A DNA stretch of 64,000 bases from Ruminococcus bromii (GTDB lineage Bacteria > Bacillota > Clostridia > Oscillospirales > Acutalibacteraceae): NCBI RefSeq assembly GCF_002834235.1, contig NZ_NNBY01000030.1, forward strand, positions 62,001 to 126,000, read 5' to 3'. The position numbers and the translations under genes were made by a program. Positions 17,081 through 26,396 of the stretch are shown here, in pieces. A model generated the notes under the pieces. The model was given only the letters and a program-made list of their open reading frames with translations, did not search any database and was not told where the DNA came from. The number at the start of each line of letters is the position of its first letter. Position 1 is the stretch's first letter.

Positions 17081-18901
17081 TTATTTCTTACGGAATGCCT
17101 GTTTCATACGCTGTTCTTTTGAAAGAATACGCTTACGCATACGGATATTTTCGGGAGTAACCTCAACAAGCTCATCATCAGCGATGAATTCAAGGCACTG
17201 TTCAAGCGACATAACAGTCGGAGGTGTAAGCTTGAGGGCATCATCAGAACCCGATGCACGGGTGTTTGTGATGTGCTTTTTCTTGCAGACATTAACTGTG
17301 ATATCCTCAGACTTAGGACTTGCACCTACAATCATACCCTCGTAAACAGGAACACCGGGTCCGATAAAGAGTCTGCCTCTTTCCTGAGCGGCATAAAGAC
17401 CGTAGGTTACAGTTTCGCCTGTTTCAAAAGCGATAAGTGAACCCTGATGGCGGGTTACGATTTCACCTTTGTATGGCTCATAACCGTCAAATACATGGTT
17501 CATAATACCGTTACCGTTTGTATCTGTAAGGAATTCGGGGCGATAACCCATAAGACCTCTTGACGGGATTCTGAATTCAATGTGAGTAACACCGCCTTCA
17601 CGAGTACCCATATTGATAAGCTCACCTTTTCTTGAACCGAGCTTTTCCATTACAGGACCGACATATGTGTCGGGAACTTCGATGATAAGAAACTCCATAG
17701 GCTCATGAAGCTTGCCATCAATCATCTTTGTAATAACCTGCGGACGGGAAACCTGAAATTCATAATTCTGACGGCGCATCGTTTCGATAAGAATTGAAAG
17801 GTGGAGTTCACCTCTGCCCGATACCTTGAATGTATCGGCGCTGTCTGTTTCTTCAACACGAAGTGCAACATTTGTTTCAATTTCCTTGAAAAGTCTGTCA
17901 CGGAGGTTACGAGAGGTTACATACTTACCCTCTCTGCCTGCAAACGGTGAGTTGTTTACGATAAAGTTCATTGAAACCGTAGGCTCGTCAATTTTTACAA
18001 ACGGAAGCGGCTCAACGCAATCGTTTGAACAGATTGTTTCACCGATGTTGATATCCTGAACACCGCTTACGCAAACGATGTCACCAACTGTTGCAGTGTC
18101 ACATTCAACTCTTTTAAGTCCTTCAAACTGATAGAGCTTTGCAATTCTTACATTCTGAGTGGTACCGTCTGTGTGACAGAGAACGGCAGCCTCTCCGTTC
18201 TTTGCAGTACCTCTTTCAACACGGCCTACACCGATTCTGCCGACAAACTTATCAGAGTCAATGTTTGAAATAAGGAGCTGGAGTCCTCCGTTCATATCGC
18301 CCTGAGGAGCAGGGATTTCTTTTACGATTGCGTCAAAGAGGGGTTTCATATCTGTACCGGGTTCATGATAATCCTCTGATGCATAGCCGTCACGGGCAGA
18401 CGCATAAATTACAGGGAATTCAAGCTGATCTTCGTCGGCACCGAGTTCGATAAAGAGGTCGAGAACCTCGTCAACAACCTCCTCGGGTCTTGCACCGGGA
18501 CGGTCAATTTTGTTAAGAACAACAAGCGGCTTTTTGCCGAGGCCGAGTGCCTTTTTAAGAACAAATCTTGTCTGTGGCATACAACCCTCAAATGCGTCAA
18601 CAAGCAATACAACACCGTCAACCATCTGGAGAATACGCTCAACCTCACCGCCGAAATCGGCATGACCGGGGGTGTCAACAATGTTAATTTTGATGCCGTT
18701 GTACATTACGGCTGTCGGCTTTGAAAGGATTGTGATACCTCTTTCACGCTCAAGGTCATTAGAGTCCATTACTCTTTCTTCTACATTTTCATTTGCTCTG
18801 AAAACACCGCTCTGCTTCAAAAGCTGGTCAACCAGAGTAGTTTTGCCGTGGTCAACATGGGCGATAATTGCAATATTTCTTAAATTCTCTCTTACATCCA
18901 T
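17081..18901 (-). CDS. typA: Ribosome-associated GTPase TypA/BipA
   Basis: 606-residue translational GTPase that assists 50S subunit assembly and stress adaptation. The start MDVRENLRNIAI follows an AGGT site; an upstream frame extension (MILAKRGIF) is not supported. G1 is AHVDHGKTT, G2 ERERGITI, G3 DTPGHADFGGEV, and G4 NKIDRP, followed by the EF-G-like beta barrel and the C-terminal domain (RPEFLTDTNGNG, YEPYKGEI). Length and motifs are normal for the family. Confidence 0.97.
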   Translation of the reverse strand: MDVRENLRNIAIIAHVDHGKTTLVDQLLKQSGVFRANENVEERVMDSNDLERERGITILSKPTAVMYNGIKINIVDTPGHADFGGEVERILQMVDGVVLLVDAFEGCMPQTRFVLKKALGLGKKPLVVLNKIDRPGARPEEVVDEVLDLFIELGADEDQLEFPVIYASARDGYASEDYHEPGTDMKPLFDAIVKEIPAPQGDMNGGLQLLISNIDSDKFVGRIGVGRVERGTAKNGEAAVLCHTDGTTQNVRIAKLYQFEGLKRVECDTATVGDIVCVSGVQDINIGETICSNDCVEPLPFVKIDEPTVSMNFIVNNSPFAGREGKYVTSRNLRDRLFKEIETNVALRVEETDSADTFKVSGRGELHLSILIETMRRQNYEFQVSRPQVITKMIDGKLHEPMEFLIIEVPDTYVGPVMEKLGSRKGELINMGTREGGVTHIEFRIPSRGLMGYRPEFLTDTNGNGIMNHVFDGYEPYKGEIVTRHQGSLIAFETGETVTYGLYAAQERGRLFIGPGVPVYEGMIVGASPKSEDITVNVCKKKHITNTRASGSDDALKLTPPTVMSLEQCLEFIADDELVEVTPENIRMRKRILSKEQRMKQAFRKK

Positions 18902-19108
18902 AAAAATACCTCGTTTTGCTAAAATCACTTAAATCTTATTGCATACATCAAGCATTATAACACTATGAAAGCTAAAATTCAATTTATATTTTTCATCACC
19001 TTTTATGCTAATATCCGACACTTTTTGAACATTTTTCCGATAGAAAACCGCAAAAAATATTTTTTAGTGAAAAAATAACGATTTTTGCTCATTTCGTGTG
19101 ATTTTTTC

Positions 19109-19137
19109 TTTACAATATCTCAAGATTGTTATATAAT
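19109..19137 (+). promoter_or_regulatory. Promoter of the acn-icd-rex operon
   Basis: TTTACA (19109-19114) and TATAAT (19132-19137) with 17-bp spacing, about 70 bp before the acn start. The rest of the 305-bp gap to typA is AT-rich, with no reading frame I would call a gene. Confidence 0.75.
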
Positions 19138-19143
19138 TAACAT
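19126..19143. promoter_or_regulatory. Probable Rex operator
   Basis: TTGTTATATAATTAACAT matches the clostridial Rex consensus TTGTTAA-N4-TTAACAA (recalled) at all but two fixed positions and spans the -10 box of the operon that encodes Rex. Binding here would block RNA polymerase. Confidence 0.6.
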
Positions 19144-19207
19144 AGTGTTTTGCATTTTTTCGCAGGACCTGAATTATGATAGGCATTAATTTTTAGGAGG
19201 TAATATT

Positions 19208-21139
19208 ATGGGCTACACGATTGCGCAGAAAATCATCAAGAATCATCTTGTCTGCGGAGAAATGACCGTTGGCAGTGATATCGGTCTTAAAATCGACCAG
19301 ACTCTTACTCAGGATGCAACAGGCACTATGGCTTATATCGAATATGAGGCTATGGGCATTCCGAGAGTAAAAACAGAAAAAAGCGTTGCTTACATTGACC
19401 ACAACACACTTCAGACAGGTTTTGAAAACGCCGATGACCACAGATTTATTCAGTCTGTTTGTAAAAAACACGGTATCTATTTTTCAAGACCCGGCAACGG
19501 CATTTGTCACCAGGTTCACCTTGAAAGATTCGGTAAACCGGGAAAGACTTTAATCGGTTCTGACAGCCATACCCCGACAGGCGGCGGTATCGGTATGCTC
19601 GCAATCGGTGCAGGCGGTCTTGATGTTGCTGTTGCAATGGGCGGCGGCGCATACTATATTACTATGCCGAAAATGGTAAGAGTTAATCTTACGGGCAAAC
19701 TCAGTCCGTGGGTTTCTGCAAAAGATATTATTCTCGCAGTTCTTCGTGTTATGAGCGTTAAGGGCGGCGTTGGCAAGATTGTTGAGTACGGGGGAGAAGG
19801 TGTTGCCACACTTACGGTTCCCGAAAGAGCAACAATCACAAATATGGGTGCAGAGCTTGGTGCTACAACTTCTGTATTCCCGTCTGATGAAACAACAAGA
19901 AAGTTCCTCAAGGCTCAGGGCCGTGAGGAAGATTATACAGAACTCAAAGCTGATGATGACGCTGTTTATGATGAGGTTATCGAAATTAACCTTTCAGAGC
20001 TTGAACCACTTGCAGCCTGTCCGCATTCACCCGACAATGTTAAGCCAATCAAAGAGCTTGAGGGCAAGAAGATTGATCAGGTTTGTATCGGTTCATGTAC
20101 AAACTCAAGCTACCTTGACCTTATGAGAGTTGCTCACATTCTCAAGGGCAAAAAGGTTGCAGACAATGTATCGCTTGCAATTGCTCCGGGTTCAAAGCAG
20201 GTATTTAATATGCTCGCTCTCAACGGCGCACTCGGCGACATGATTGCGGCAGGTGCAAGAATCCTTGAAAGTGCCTGCGGTCCGTGTATCGGTATGGGAC
20301 AGTCACCTAACAGTGGCGGTATTTCTCTTAGAACATTCAACCGTAACTTTGAAGGCAGAAGCGGAACGGCAGACGGTCAGATTTATCTTGTATCTCCCGA
20401 AACTGCAGCAGTTTCAGCAATTAACGGTGTATTCACAGACCCGAGATGTCTTGGTGCGGCTGCTGAGATTGAAATGCCCGAAAAATTCCTCATCAATGAC
20501 AATATGGTTATTGATCCCGCTCCTGTTGAAGAAATGGACAGCGTAGAAATTCTCCGTGGTCCTAACATCAAGAGCTATCCCGAAACTCATCCGCTCACAG
20601 ATTCTATCGAAGCATCGTGTTCACTCAAGGTCGGCGACAACATTACAACCGACCATATTATGCCTGCAGGTGCAAAGATTCTTCCGCTCCGCTCAAATAT
20701 TCCGAAAATTTCAGAGCATTGCTTTACAGTATGCGACAAGGAATTCCCAACCCGTGCAAAGACACTCGGCAAGAGCATTATTGTCGGCGGTGAAAACTAC
20801 GGTCAGGGTTCATCCCGTGAGCATGCGGCTCTCGCTCCCCTTTTCCTCGGTGTTAAGGCTGTACTCGTAAAGAGCTTTGCAAGAATTCACAAGAGCAACC
20901 TTATTAATGCAGGAATTCTTCCGCTTACATTTGTAAACGCAGAAGATTATGATAAAATCAAGCTTGGCGATATGCTTGAGCTTCCGAATGTTAAGGACGA
21001 AATTGCAAACGGCAAGCAGGTTACTGTTGTAAACAAGACAACAGGCGACACAATTGTTGCTGACTGTGAGCTTTCAGACAGAACAAGAAACATTATCATT
21101 GCAGGCGGTCTGCTTGACTACACAAAGGAGAACAGCTGA
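19208..21139 (+). CDS. acn: Aconitate hydratase
   Basis: 643-residue [4Fe-4S] enzyme that isomerises citrate to isocitrate. Cluster ligands are visible as Cys297 (IGSCTNSS), Cys357 and Cys360 ([10 protein letters not shown]); substrate contacts lie in [18 protein letters not shown] and [13 protein letters not shown] (C-terminal swivel domain). The length fits the short, Aquifex-type monomeric aconitases rather than the 890-residue AcnA. AGGAGG precedes the ATG by 8 bp. It is the first gene of an operon with icd and rex and supplies the citrate-to-2-oxoglutarate arm used for glutamate synthesis. Confidence 0.96.
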   Translation: MGYTIAQKIIKNHLVCGEMTVGSDIGLKIDQTLTQDATGTMAYIEYEAMGIPRVKTEKSVAYIDHNTLQTGFENADDHRFIQSVCKKHGIYFSRPGNGICHQVHLERFGKPGKTLIGSDSHTPTGGGIGMLAIGAGGLDVAVAMGGGAYYITMPKMVRVNLTGKLSPWVSAKDIILAVLRVMSVKGGVGKIVEYGGEGVATLTVPERATITNMGAELGATTSVFPSDETTRKFLKAQGREEDYTELKADDDAVYDEVIEINLSELEPLAACPHSPDNVKPIKELEGKKIDQVCIGSCTNSSYLDLMRVAHILKGKKVADNVSLAIAPGSKQVFNMLALNGALGDMIAAGARILESACGPCIGMGQSPNSGGISLRTFNRNFEGRSGTADGQIYLVSPETAAVSAINGVFTDPRCLGAAAEIEMPEKFLINDNMVIDPAPVEEMDSVEILRGPNIKSYPETHPLTDSIEASCSLKVGDNITTDHIMPAGAKILPLRSNIPKISEHCFTVCDKEFPTRAKTLGKSIIVGGENYGQGSSREHAALAPLFLGVKAVLVKSFARIHKSNLINAGILPLTFVNAEDYDKIKLGDMLELPNVKDEIANGKQVTVVNKTTGDTIVADCELSDRTRNIIIAGGLLDYTKENS

Positions 21140-21140
21140 T

Positions 21141-22349
21141 ATGGAAAAAATTAAAATGGTCACACCTCTCGTAGAGATGGACGGTGACGAGATGACAAGA
21201 GTCATCTGGAAACAGATTAAAGACATTCTCATCACACCTTACGTTGACCTCAAAACAGAATATTATGACCTCGGTCTTGAGCACAGAAACGAAACAGACG
21301 ATCAGGTTACAGTTGACAGCGCCAACGCAACAAAGAAATACGGTGTTGCCGTTAAGTGTGCCACAATCACACCCAATGCCGCAAGAATGACAGAGTACAA
21401 CCTCAAGAGTATGTGGAAGTCACCTAACGGTACGATTCGTGCTATCCTTGACGGTACGGTATTCAGAAGCCCGATTCTTGTTAAGGGTATTGTTCCCTAC
21501 ATTCCTACATGGAAAAAGCCAATCTGCATTGCCCGTCACGCATACGGTGATGTTTATAAGAACACAGAGATGAAGGTTGAGGCAGGAAGCAAGGCAGAGC
21601 TTTGCGTTACAAAGCCTGACGGTACCGAGGAAAGAAGCACAATCTTTGACTTTAAGACTGACGGTATTATTCAGGGTATGCACAACATTGACAAGAGTAT
21701 CTCATCATTTGCCCGTTCATGCTTTAACTATGCACTTGATCAGAAGCTTGATGTTTGGTTTGCTACAAAGGATACAATCAGCAAAATTTATGACCACAGA
21801 TTCAAGGACATCTTCAGTGAAATCTTTGAGAATGAGTACAAAGAGAAGTTTGAGAACGCAGGTATTACATATTTCTACACACTTATTGATGACGCTGTTG
21901 CAAGAGTTATCAGAAGTGAAGGCGGTTATATGTGGGCTTGTAAGAACTATGACGGTGATGTTATGAGTGATATGATTGCAACTGCATTCGGTTCGCTCGC
22001 AATGATGACAAGCGTGCTTGTTTCTCCCGACGGCATCTATGAATACGAGGCTGCTCACGGCACAGTTCAGCGCCACTACTACAAGTATCTCAAGGGCGAA
22101 GAAACTTCCACAAACTCTGTTGCAACATTGTTTGCATGGACAGGCGCTCTCCGCAAAAGAGGCGAGCTTGACGGTCTTGACGATCTTATGAAGTTTGCAG
22201 ACAAGCTTGAGGCCGCAACAATCAAGACAATTGAGGACGGCGTTATGACAGGCGATCTCTACGCTATCTCGACACTTGAGAACAAAAAGAAAGTAAACAC
22301 AGAAGAATTTCTCAAGGCTATTGACGAGCGCCTTGCAGCATCTCTCTGA
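21141..22349 (+). CDS. icd: Isocitrate dehydrogenase (NADP-type)
   Basis: 402-residue enzyme that oxidatively decarboxylates isocitrate to 2-oxoglutarate. The start [18 protein letters not shown] has AAGGAG within the last codons of acn; the two genes are 1 bp apart. Substrate-binding TKKYG and [12 protein letters not shown], the metal-binding IDDAVAR and YDGDVMSD, and the nucleotide loop [11 protein letters not shown] agree with the homodimeric, eukaryote-like NADP-dependent subfamily rather than the E. coli type. Cofactor choice is inferred from the subfamily. Confidence 0.95.
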   Translation: MEKIKMVTPLVEMDGDEMTRVIWKQIKDILITPYVDLKTEYYDLGLEHRNETDDQVTVDSANATKKYGVAVKCATITPNAARMTEYNLKSMWKSPNGTIRAILDGTVFRSPILVKGIVPYIPTWKKPICIARHAYGDVYKNTEMKVEAGSKAELCVTKPDGTEERSTIFDFKTDGIIQGMHNIDKSISSFARSCFNYALDQKLDVWFATKDTISKIYDHRFKDIFSEIFENEYKEKFENAGITYFYTLIDDAVARVIRSEGGYMWACKNYDGDVMSDMIATAFGSLAMMTSVLVSPDGIYEYEAAHGTVQRHYYKYLKGEETSTNSVATLFAWTGALRKRGELDGLDDLMKFADKLEAATIKTIEDGVMTGDLYAISTLENKKKVNTEEFLKAIDERLAASL

Positions 22350-22377
22350 TTTTAAAGTTAAAGGAGCATAGTGAGTA

Positions 22378-23010
22378 ATGTCTAAGAATGACAGTATTTC
22401 AATGTCGGTTATCAGGCGTTTGCCAAGATATTACCGCTTTTTATCAGAACTGAATGACCAGAACATTGACAAAATTTCTTCAACTAAGCTTGCACAAATT
22501 ATGAATGTGACCGCCTCACAGGTAAGACAGGATCTTAACTGCTTCGGCGGATTCGGTCAGCAGGGTTACGGTTACAGCGTAAGTCAGCTGAAAGAGGAAA
22601 TCAAGAACATTTTGGGACTTAACAACGATTACAAGGCCATTCTTATCGGTGCCGGTAATCTTGGTAAGGCCGTTGCAATGCATATGAATTTTGAAAAACT
22701 CGGTTTTGAGCTTATCGCTTGTTTTGACAGCAACGAACAAAAAGTCGGTTCAAAGCTCAACGGAATTACAGTTAAAAACGAAAGTGAACTCGACGATTTT
22801 TGTAATAAAAATCATATTGACACAGCGTTTTTGTGCATTCCCCGTGTTTGTGTTGAAAATGTTCTCGATAAGCTATATTCACACGGAATCAAGAATTACT
22901 GGAATTTCAGCCACTATGATATAAATGCTCGTTATAATGATACTATGGTAGAGAATGTTCATCTCAGCGACAGCCTTATGACTCTCTGCTACAGAATGAA
23001 CAACAACTGA
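22378..23010 (+). CDS. rex: Redox-sensing transcriptional repressor Rex
   Basis: 210-residue repressor that leaves DNA when NADH rises. The N-terminal winged helix (about 1-80) includes VIRRLPRYYRFL and VTASQVRQDLNCFGGFG; the Rossmann domain begins at ILIGAGNLGKAV (about 88-99) and continues with ACFDSNEQKVG; the C-terminal VHLSDSLMTLCYRMN is the domain-swapped helix. An AAAGGAG site lies 11 bp upstream. It closes the acn-icd operon, whose promoter carries a probable Rex site, implying autoregulation. Confidence 0.96.
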   Translation: MSKNDSISMSVIRRLPRYYRFLSELNDQNIDKISSTKLAQIMNVTASQVRQDLNCFGGFGQQGYGYSVSQLKEEIKNILGLNNDYKAILIGAGNLGKAVAMHMNFEKLGFELIACFDSNEQKVGSKLNGITVKNESELDDFCNKNHIDTAFLCIPRVCVENVLDKLYSHGIKNYWNFSHYDINARYNDTMVENVHLSDSLMTLCYRMNNN

Positions 23011-23020
23011 TAAACCAATG

Positions 23021-23056
23021 ACTCCCCGACAGTTTTATAAGCTGTCGGGGAGTTTT
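23021..23056 (+). terminator. Terminator of acn-icd-rex
   Basis: Twelve-base arms ACTCCCCGACAG and CTGTCGGGGAGT, 9-nt loop, TTTT tail, directly after rex. Confidence 0.92.
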
Positions 23057-23091
23057 CCGTTACAAAGCAATAATAACCTTTTTTAGCGATT

Positions 23092-23120
23092 AAAAGGGCT
23101 GACCGTTTAAGGTCAGCCCT
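23092..23120 (-). terminator. Terminator of the pullulanase operon
   Basis: Ten-base arms AGGGCTGACC and GGTCAGCCCT; the minus strand continues TTTTAATC. It is 30 bp after the pullulanase stop and may also act on the plus strand (CTCTTTTGC). Confidence 0.8.
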
Positions 23121-23149
23121 CTTTTGCAATTTGTGTTTGTGATTTAAGA

Positions 23150-26100
23150 TTAACCGAGTGTAACCTGCTCAGCGATTGGAGCGTTGGGGTTAGTGTCAGG
23201 GTTATCTGTGTAGAATGTAAGGTATGTACCGCCCATAACAGCAGAGTCATCAATTACAATCCACATTTCATTATCTACAAAGCCCTTGTAGTCAATTGTT
23301 TGGTTAGTAGCGTTATCGGATACAATTACATTGTATGTACCTGCTCCCTTATATGTGAAGCTGTAATCAAACCAACCGTTTTCACCTTCAGTCATAGGAT
23401 CACCCGGCCACTCTGACATAAAGTTGCCTGAGTCTTTGCCCTTGAGGTCTGAACCCCATATCCAGAGATATGGTGTCCATGTATCTGAACCGTTGTGCTT
23501 TACATGAAGTTTGATGTCAAGGCTTGATGCGATGTAGTAGTAGTTCACCTCAGCCTCACCGTAAGGAATTAAGCCCGACTGATTTTCCGGCATTCTGTTC
23601 GGATCAACAGCGTAGCCAACAACCTTGAATGCAGTTGACTCATATGTGCTGCCTGCTCTGCCTGCGAATACGATTGAATCGGTGAGCTTCTGCTGTTTTC
23701 CGTCAGCGTCTGTGTAGTAGTAGTTTACTGTTACTTTACCGGAAGATACAGGAATTCCAACAACATACTTCATTATCATTGTTGAATCTTCAACGTTGAA
23801 AGTACCGTCATAGTTTAGGTCAAGAACTGATTCATCAACTGTAGGAGTTTCAAGCTTTACAATATACTTCTGAAGAAGTGTAGCGTCAATTACATTAACT
23901 TCACCGTCACCGTTGAAGTCAGCGTTCTTGAGTGATTCAGGAATGTAGTCTGTGTAGTAGTATGTAACCTCCTGCATATCGGAAGTATATTTGCCTTCTG
24001 CATTTCCGCCAATACGACTTACGATGTATGTATCGGGAACAACTGCACTCGGAACTGTTACATAACCTGAGCCTACAGGACCCTGAAGGATTACAGAATC
24101 TTCAAGCTTTTCGCCTGTTGCTTCGTAAACATAGTTAACCTTAACCTTACCGTTTGAAGATTTGATGCCTGCTGACTCATAGCCTGCCTTGTCAACAGCT
24201 ACGATAGCCGAACGAGCAGGAACTGTGAATGTTGAGCCTGTCACCTCGCCGAGTGAGTCAAGACCTGCTGTTTCACCGTTAGCGATAACAACCCAATCTG
24301 TTACGGATGTGTCCGAAAGGGTTACATCTGCAGCTGTGGTTGCATTGTTATAAATAACAGCCATCTTGTTCCATTCACCCTCAACATCGTTCTGAATTGT
24401 GAATGAAATCTGATTTGTTGAAGCAGAAACCTTTTTTGTGAATGTGTATTTGTCAGCATATGAATTATCCATAGCTGTGAGAGGCGAGAATGCTGACTTA
24501 ATCTGCATCATACCCTTGTAGTAAGAAACTACATCGGCATAGTCAACAACATTCTGCCATTTAATCATATTAAGGTCAGCTGCCGACTTGTAGCTGTTTG
24601 TGTCACCGTCTTTTGAACGAGCCATTTCTTCACCGGCAAGTGTGAATGAAATACCCTGTGATGTGTAGATAATTGCACTTGCAAGCCTGTTCATCTTAAC
24701 AGCCTCGGAATTTCTCTCTCCGTAGTCTGCCAGACCTGTTGACGCAATAATCTGATCGTAAAGTGTTGCGTTATCGTGACACGCATCATAGGTTACGCAC
24801 TGTGAAGGAGCCTGAGCCTTCCACTTGTATGTACCTGAGCTGTTGGCACGAACACCGTAGCTTACACCCTTTGCGGATGACTTTGAGCCCTGTATAAAAC
24901 CAACATCGCTGATGTCCATTGCACTTCCCTTTATACCGTCACGGATGCCGTCATTGAAGATAGCGATTCTGTCGCTGAGTCTTGACGCATTAGCCTGTGT
25001 TGCAGGATAGAATTTTGTGCCTGAGCAAGTGTTAGTCGGGTGGTAGGAGTCACCGCCTGCCCAGCCTTCACCCCACATTGTGATTCGTGGGTCAATTTGG
25101 TCAAGCGCTTCTCTTGCCATATTCATTGTTTCAACATCCATAAGACCCATAAGGTCAAAACGGAAGCCGTCAACATGGTATTCGTTTACCCAATACTTGA
25201 GTGAATCAATAACATACTGTCTGTACATTGCACGCTCTGTTGCACCTTCGTTGCCGCAACCCGAACCGTTTGAGAATGTACCTGTTGTTTTCATTCTGTA
25301 GTAGTAGTTAGGAACTGTGTACTGGAAGCATGAATCAGTTGAATAAGTATGGTTGTAAACAACATCCATTACAACAGAAATGCCGGCGTCATGGAGAGCC
25401 TTGATCATTTCCTTGCATTCTTTGATTCTTACTTTACCGTCATACGGATTTGAAGAATATGAGCCCTCCGGAACATTGTAGTTCTGTGGATCATAACCCC
25501 AGTTAAACTGAGAATCATCGCCTGCCTCATTTACTGACTGGAAGTCATAGAACGGGTTAAGCTGTACTGTTGTTACACCGAGTTCCTTGAGGTAATCAAT
25601 ACAGGTTGAAACCTTGCCCTCGCCGTTAAGAGTTGTACCGTTTTCTGTGAAAGCAAGGTACTTGCCTCTGTTAGCATCGCTTACGCCCGAGGCCTTGTCA
25701 TAAGAAAAGTCTTTGATATGGAGTTCCCATACTGATGACTTTGTTGATTTGTCAAGAAGAACATGGTTATCGTTTGACCAGCCCTCAGGATCTGTCTCGT
25801 CAAGATCAACAATCATTGAGCGCTTGCCGTTTACGCCTGTTGCCGTTGAGTATACATCCTGTGTTTCATAAGTCTTTGTTGCATCTGAACCGATGTGTGT
25901 TGTGTCTGTTGTTGTGACTGAGTATGTGTAATAATAATCCTTCCATTCGCCGACGAGTGTAATCGTCCAAACACCGTTCCACTCACCGTCAACGAGCATT
26001 TTTTCAAGTGTGTAGCTGGCAACTTTAGATGCACCCTGCTCGTCATCCGAACCTTTTGTAAAGATATTGAGCTTAACACCGGTTGCTGTCGGTGACCAAA

Positions 26101-26329
26101 CCTTGAATGTTGTAGCATCTTTTGTGTAAGTAACACCAAGATCATCGCCGGAATAAGCATACTGAGCGTCAATATCTTCAGCAGCCTTTGTGTAAGAATT
26201 GTCTCTTGCGTAGTCGCTTGAAACTGCCGAACTGTCATCGGCTGTTGCGGCAAAGCTTGATACAACCGCTGTTGAGGCAAGCATGCACGCTGCAAGAACT
26301 GCAGAAACAATTTTCTTCGTAGTTCTCAT
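23150..26329 (-). CDS. Secreted dockerin-bearing type I pullulanase (GH13)
   Basis: 1059-residue extracellular debranching enzyme cutting alpha-1,6 bonds in amylopectin and pullulan. Layout: signal peptide 1-28; CBM48-like domain about 60-170; GH13 barrel about 200-640 with nucleophile Asp392 (DGFRFDLMG), acid/base Glu421 (TMWGEGWAGG) and Asp519 (CHDN); MucBP-like module about 727-793; dockerin 801-860 with loops DFNGDGEVNVID and DLNYDGTFNVED; second MucBP-like module about 865-933; and a CBM26-like starch-binding module about 938-1045. The dockerin is internal, whereas it is usually terminal. It is the second gene after a related membrane-anchored pullulanase. Confidence 0.93.
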   Translation of the reverse strand: MRTTKKIVSAVLAACMLASTAVVSSFAATADDSSAVSSDYARDNSYTKAAEDIDAQYAYSGDDLGVTYTKDATTFKVWSPTATGVKLNIFTKGSDDEQGASKVASYTLEKMLVDGEWNGVWTITLVGEWKDYYYTYSVTTTDTTHIGSDATKTYETQDVYSTATGVNGKRSMIVDLDETDPEGWSNDNHVLLDKSTKSSVWELHIKDFSYDKASGVSDANRGKYLAFTENGTTLNGEGKVSTCIDYLKELGVTTVQLNPFYDFQSVNEAGDDSQFNWGYDPQNYNVPEGSYSSNPYDGKVRIKECKEMIKALHDAGISVVMDVVYNHTYSTDSCFQYTVPNYYYRMKTTGTFSNGSGCGNEGATERAMYRQYVIDSLKYWVNEYHVDGFRFDLMGLMDVETMNMAREALDQIDPRITMWGEGWAGGDSYHPTNTCSGTKFYPATQANASRLSDRIAIFNDGIRDGIKGSAMDISDVGFIQGSKSSAKGVSYGVRANSSGTYKWKAQAPSQCVTYDACHDNATLYDQIIASTGLADYGERNSEAVKMNRLASAIIYTSQGISFTLAGEEMARSKDGDTNSYKSAADLNMIKWQNVVDYADVVSYYKGMMQIKSAFSPLTAMDNSYADKYTFTKKVSASTNQISFTIQNDVEGEWNKMAVIYNNATTAADVTLSDTSVTDWVVIANGETAGLDSLGEVTGSTFTVPARSAIVAVDKAGYESAGIKSSNGKVKVNYVYEATGEKLEDSVILQGPVGSGYVTVPSAVVPDTYIVSRIGGNAEGKYTSDMQEVTYYYTDYIPESLKNADFNGDGEVNVIDATLLQKYIVKLETPTVDESVLDLNYDGTFNVEDSTMIMKYVVGIPVSSGKVTVNYYYTDADGKQQKLTDSIVFAGRAGSTYESTAFKVVGYAVDPNRMPENQSGLIPYGEAEVNYYYIASSLDIKLHVKHNGSDTWTPYLWIWGSDLKGKDSGNFMSEWPGDPMTEGENGWFDYSFTYKGAGTYNVIVSDNATNQTIDYKGFVDNEMWIVIDDSAVMGGTYLTFYTDNPDTNPNAPIAEQVTLG

Positions 26330-26396
26330 AGATAATATTCCTCCTTATTAATTCTTATAATCTATTCCGTTAGCAAACGGAAATAACTACCTTTAA

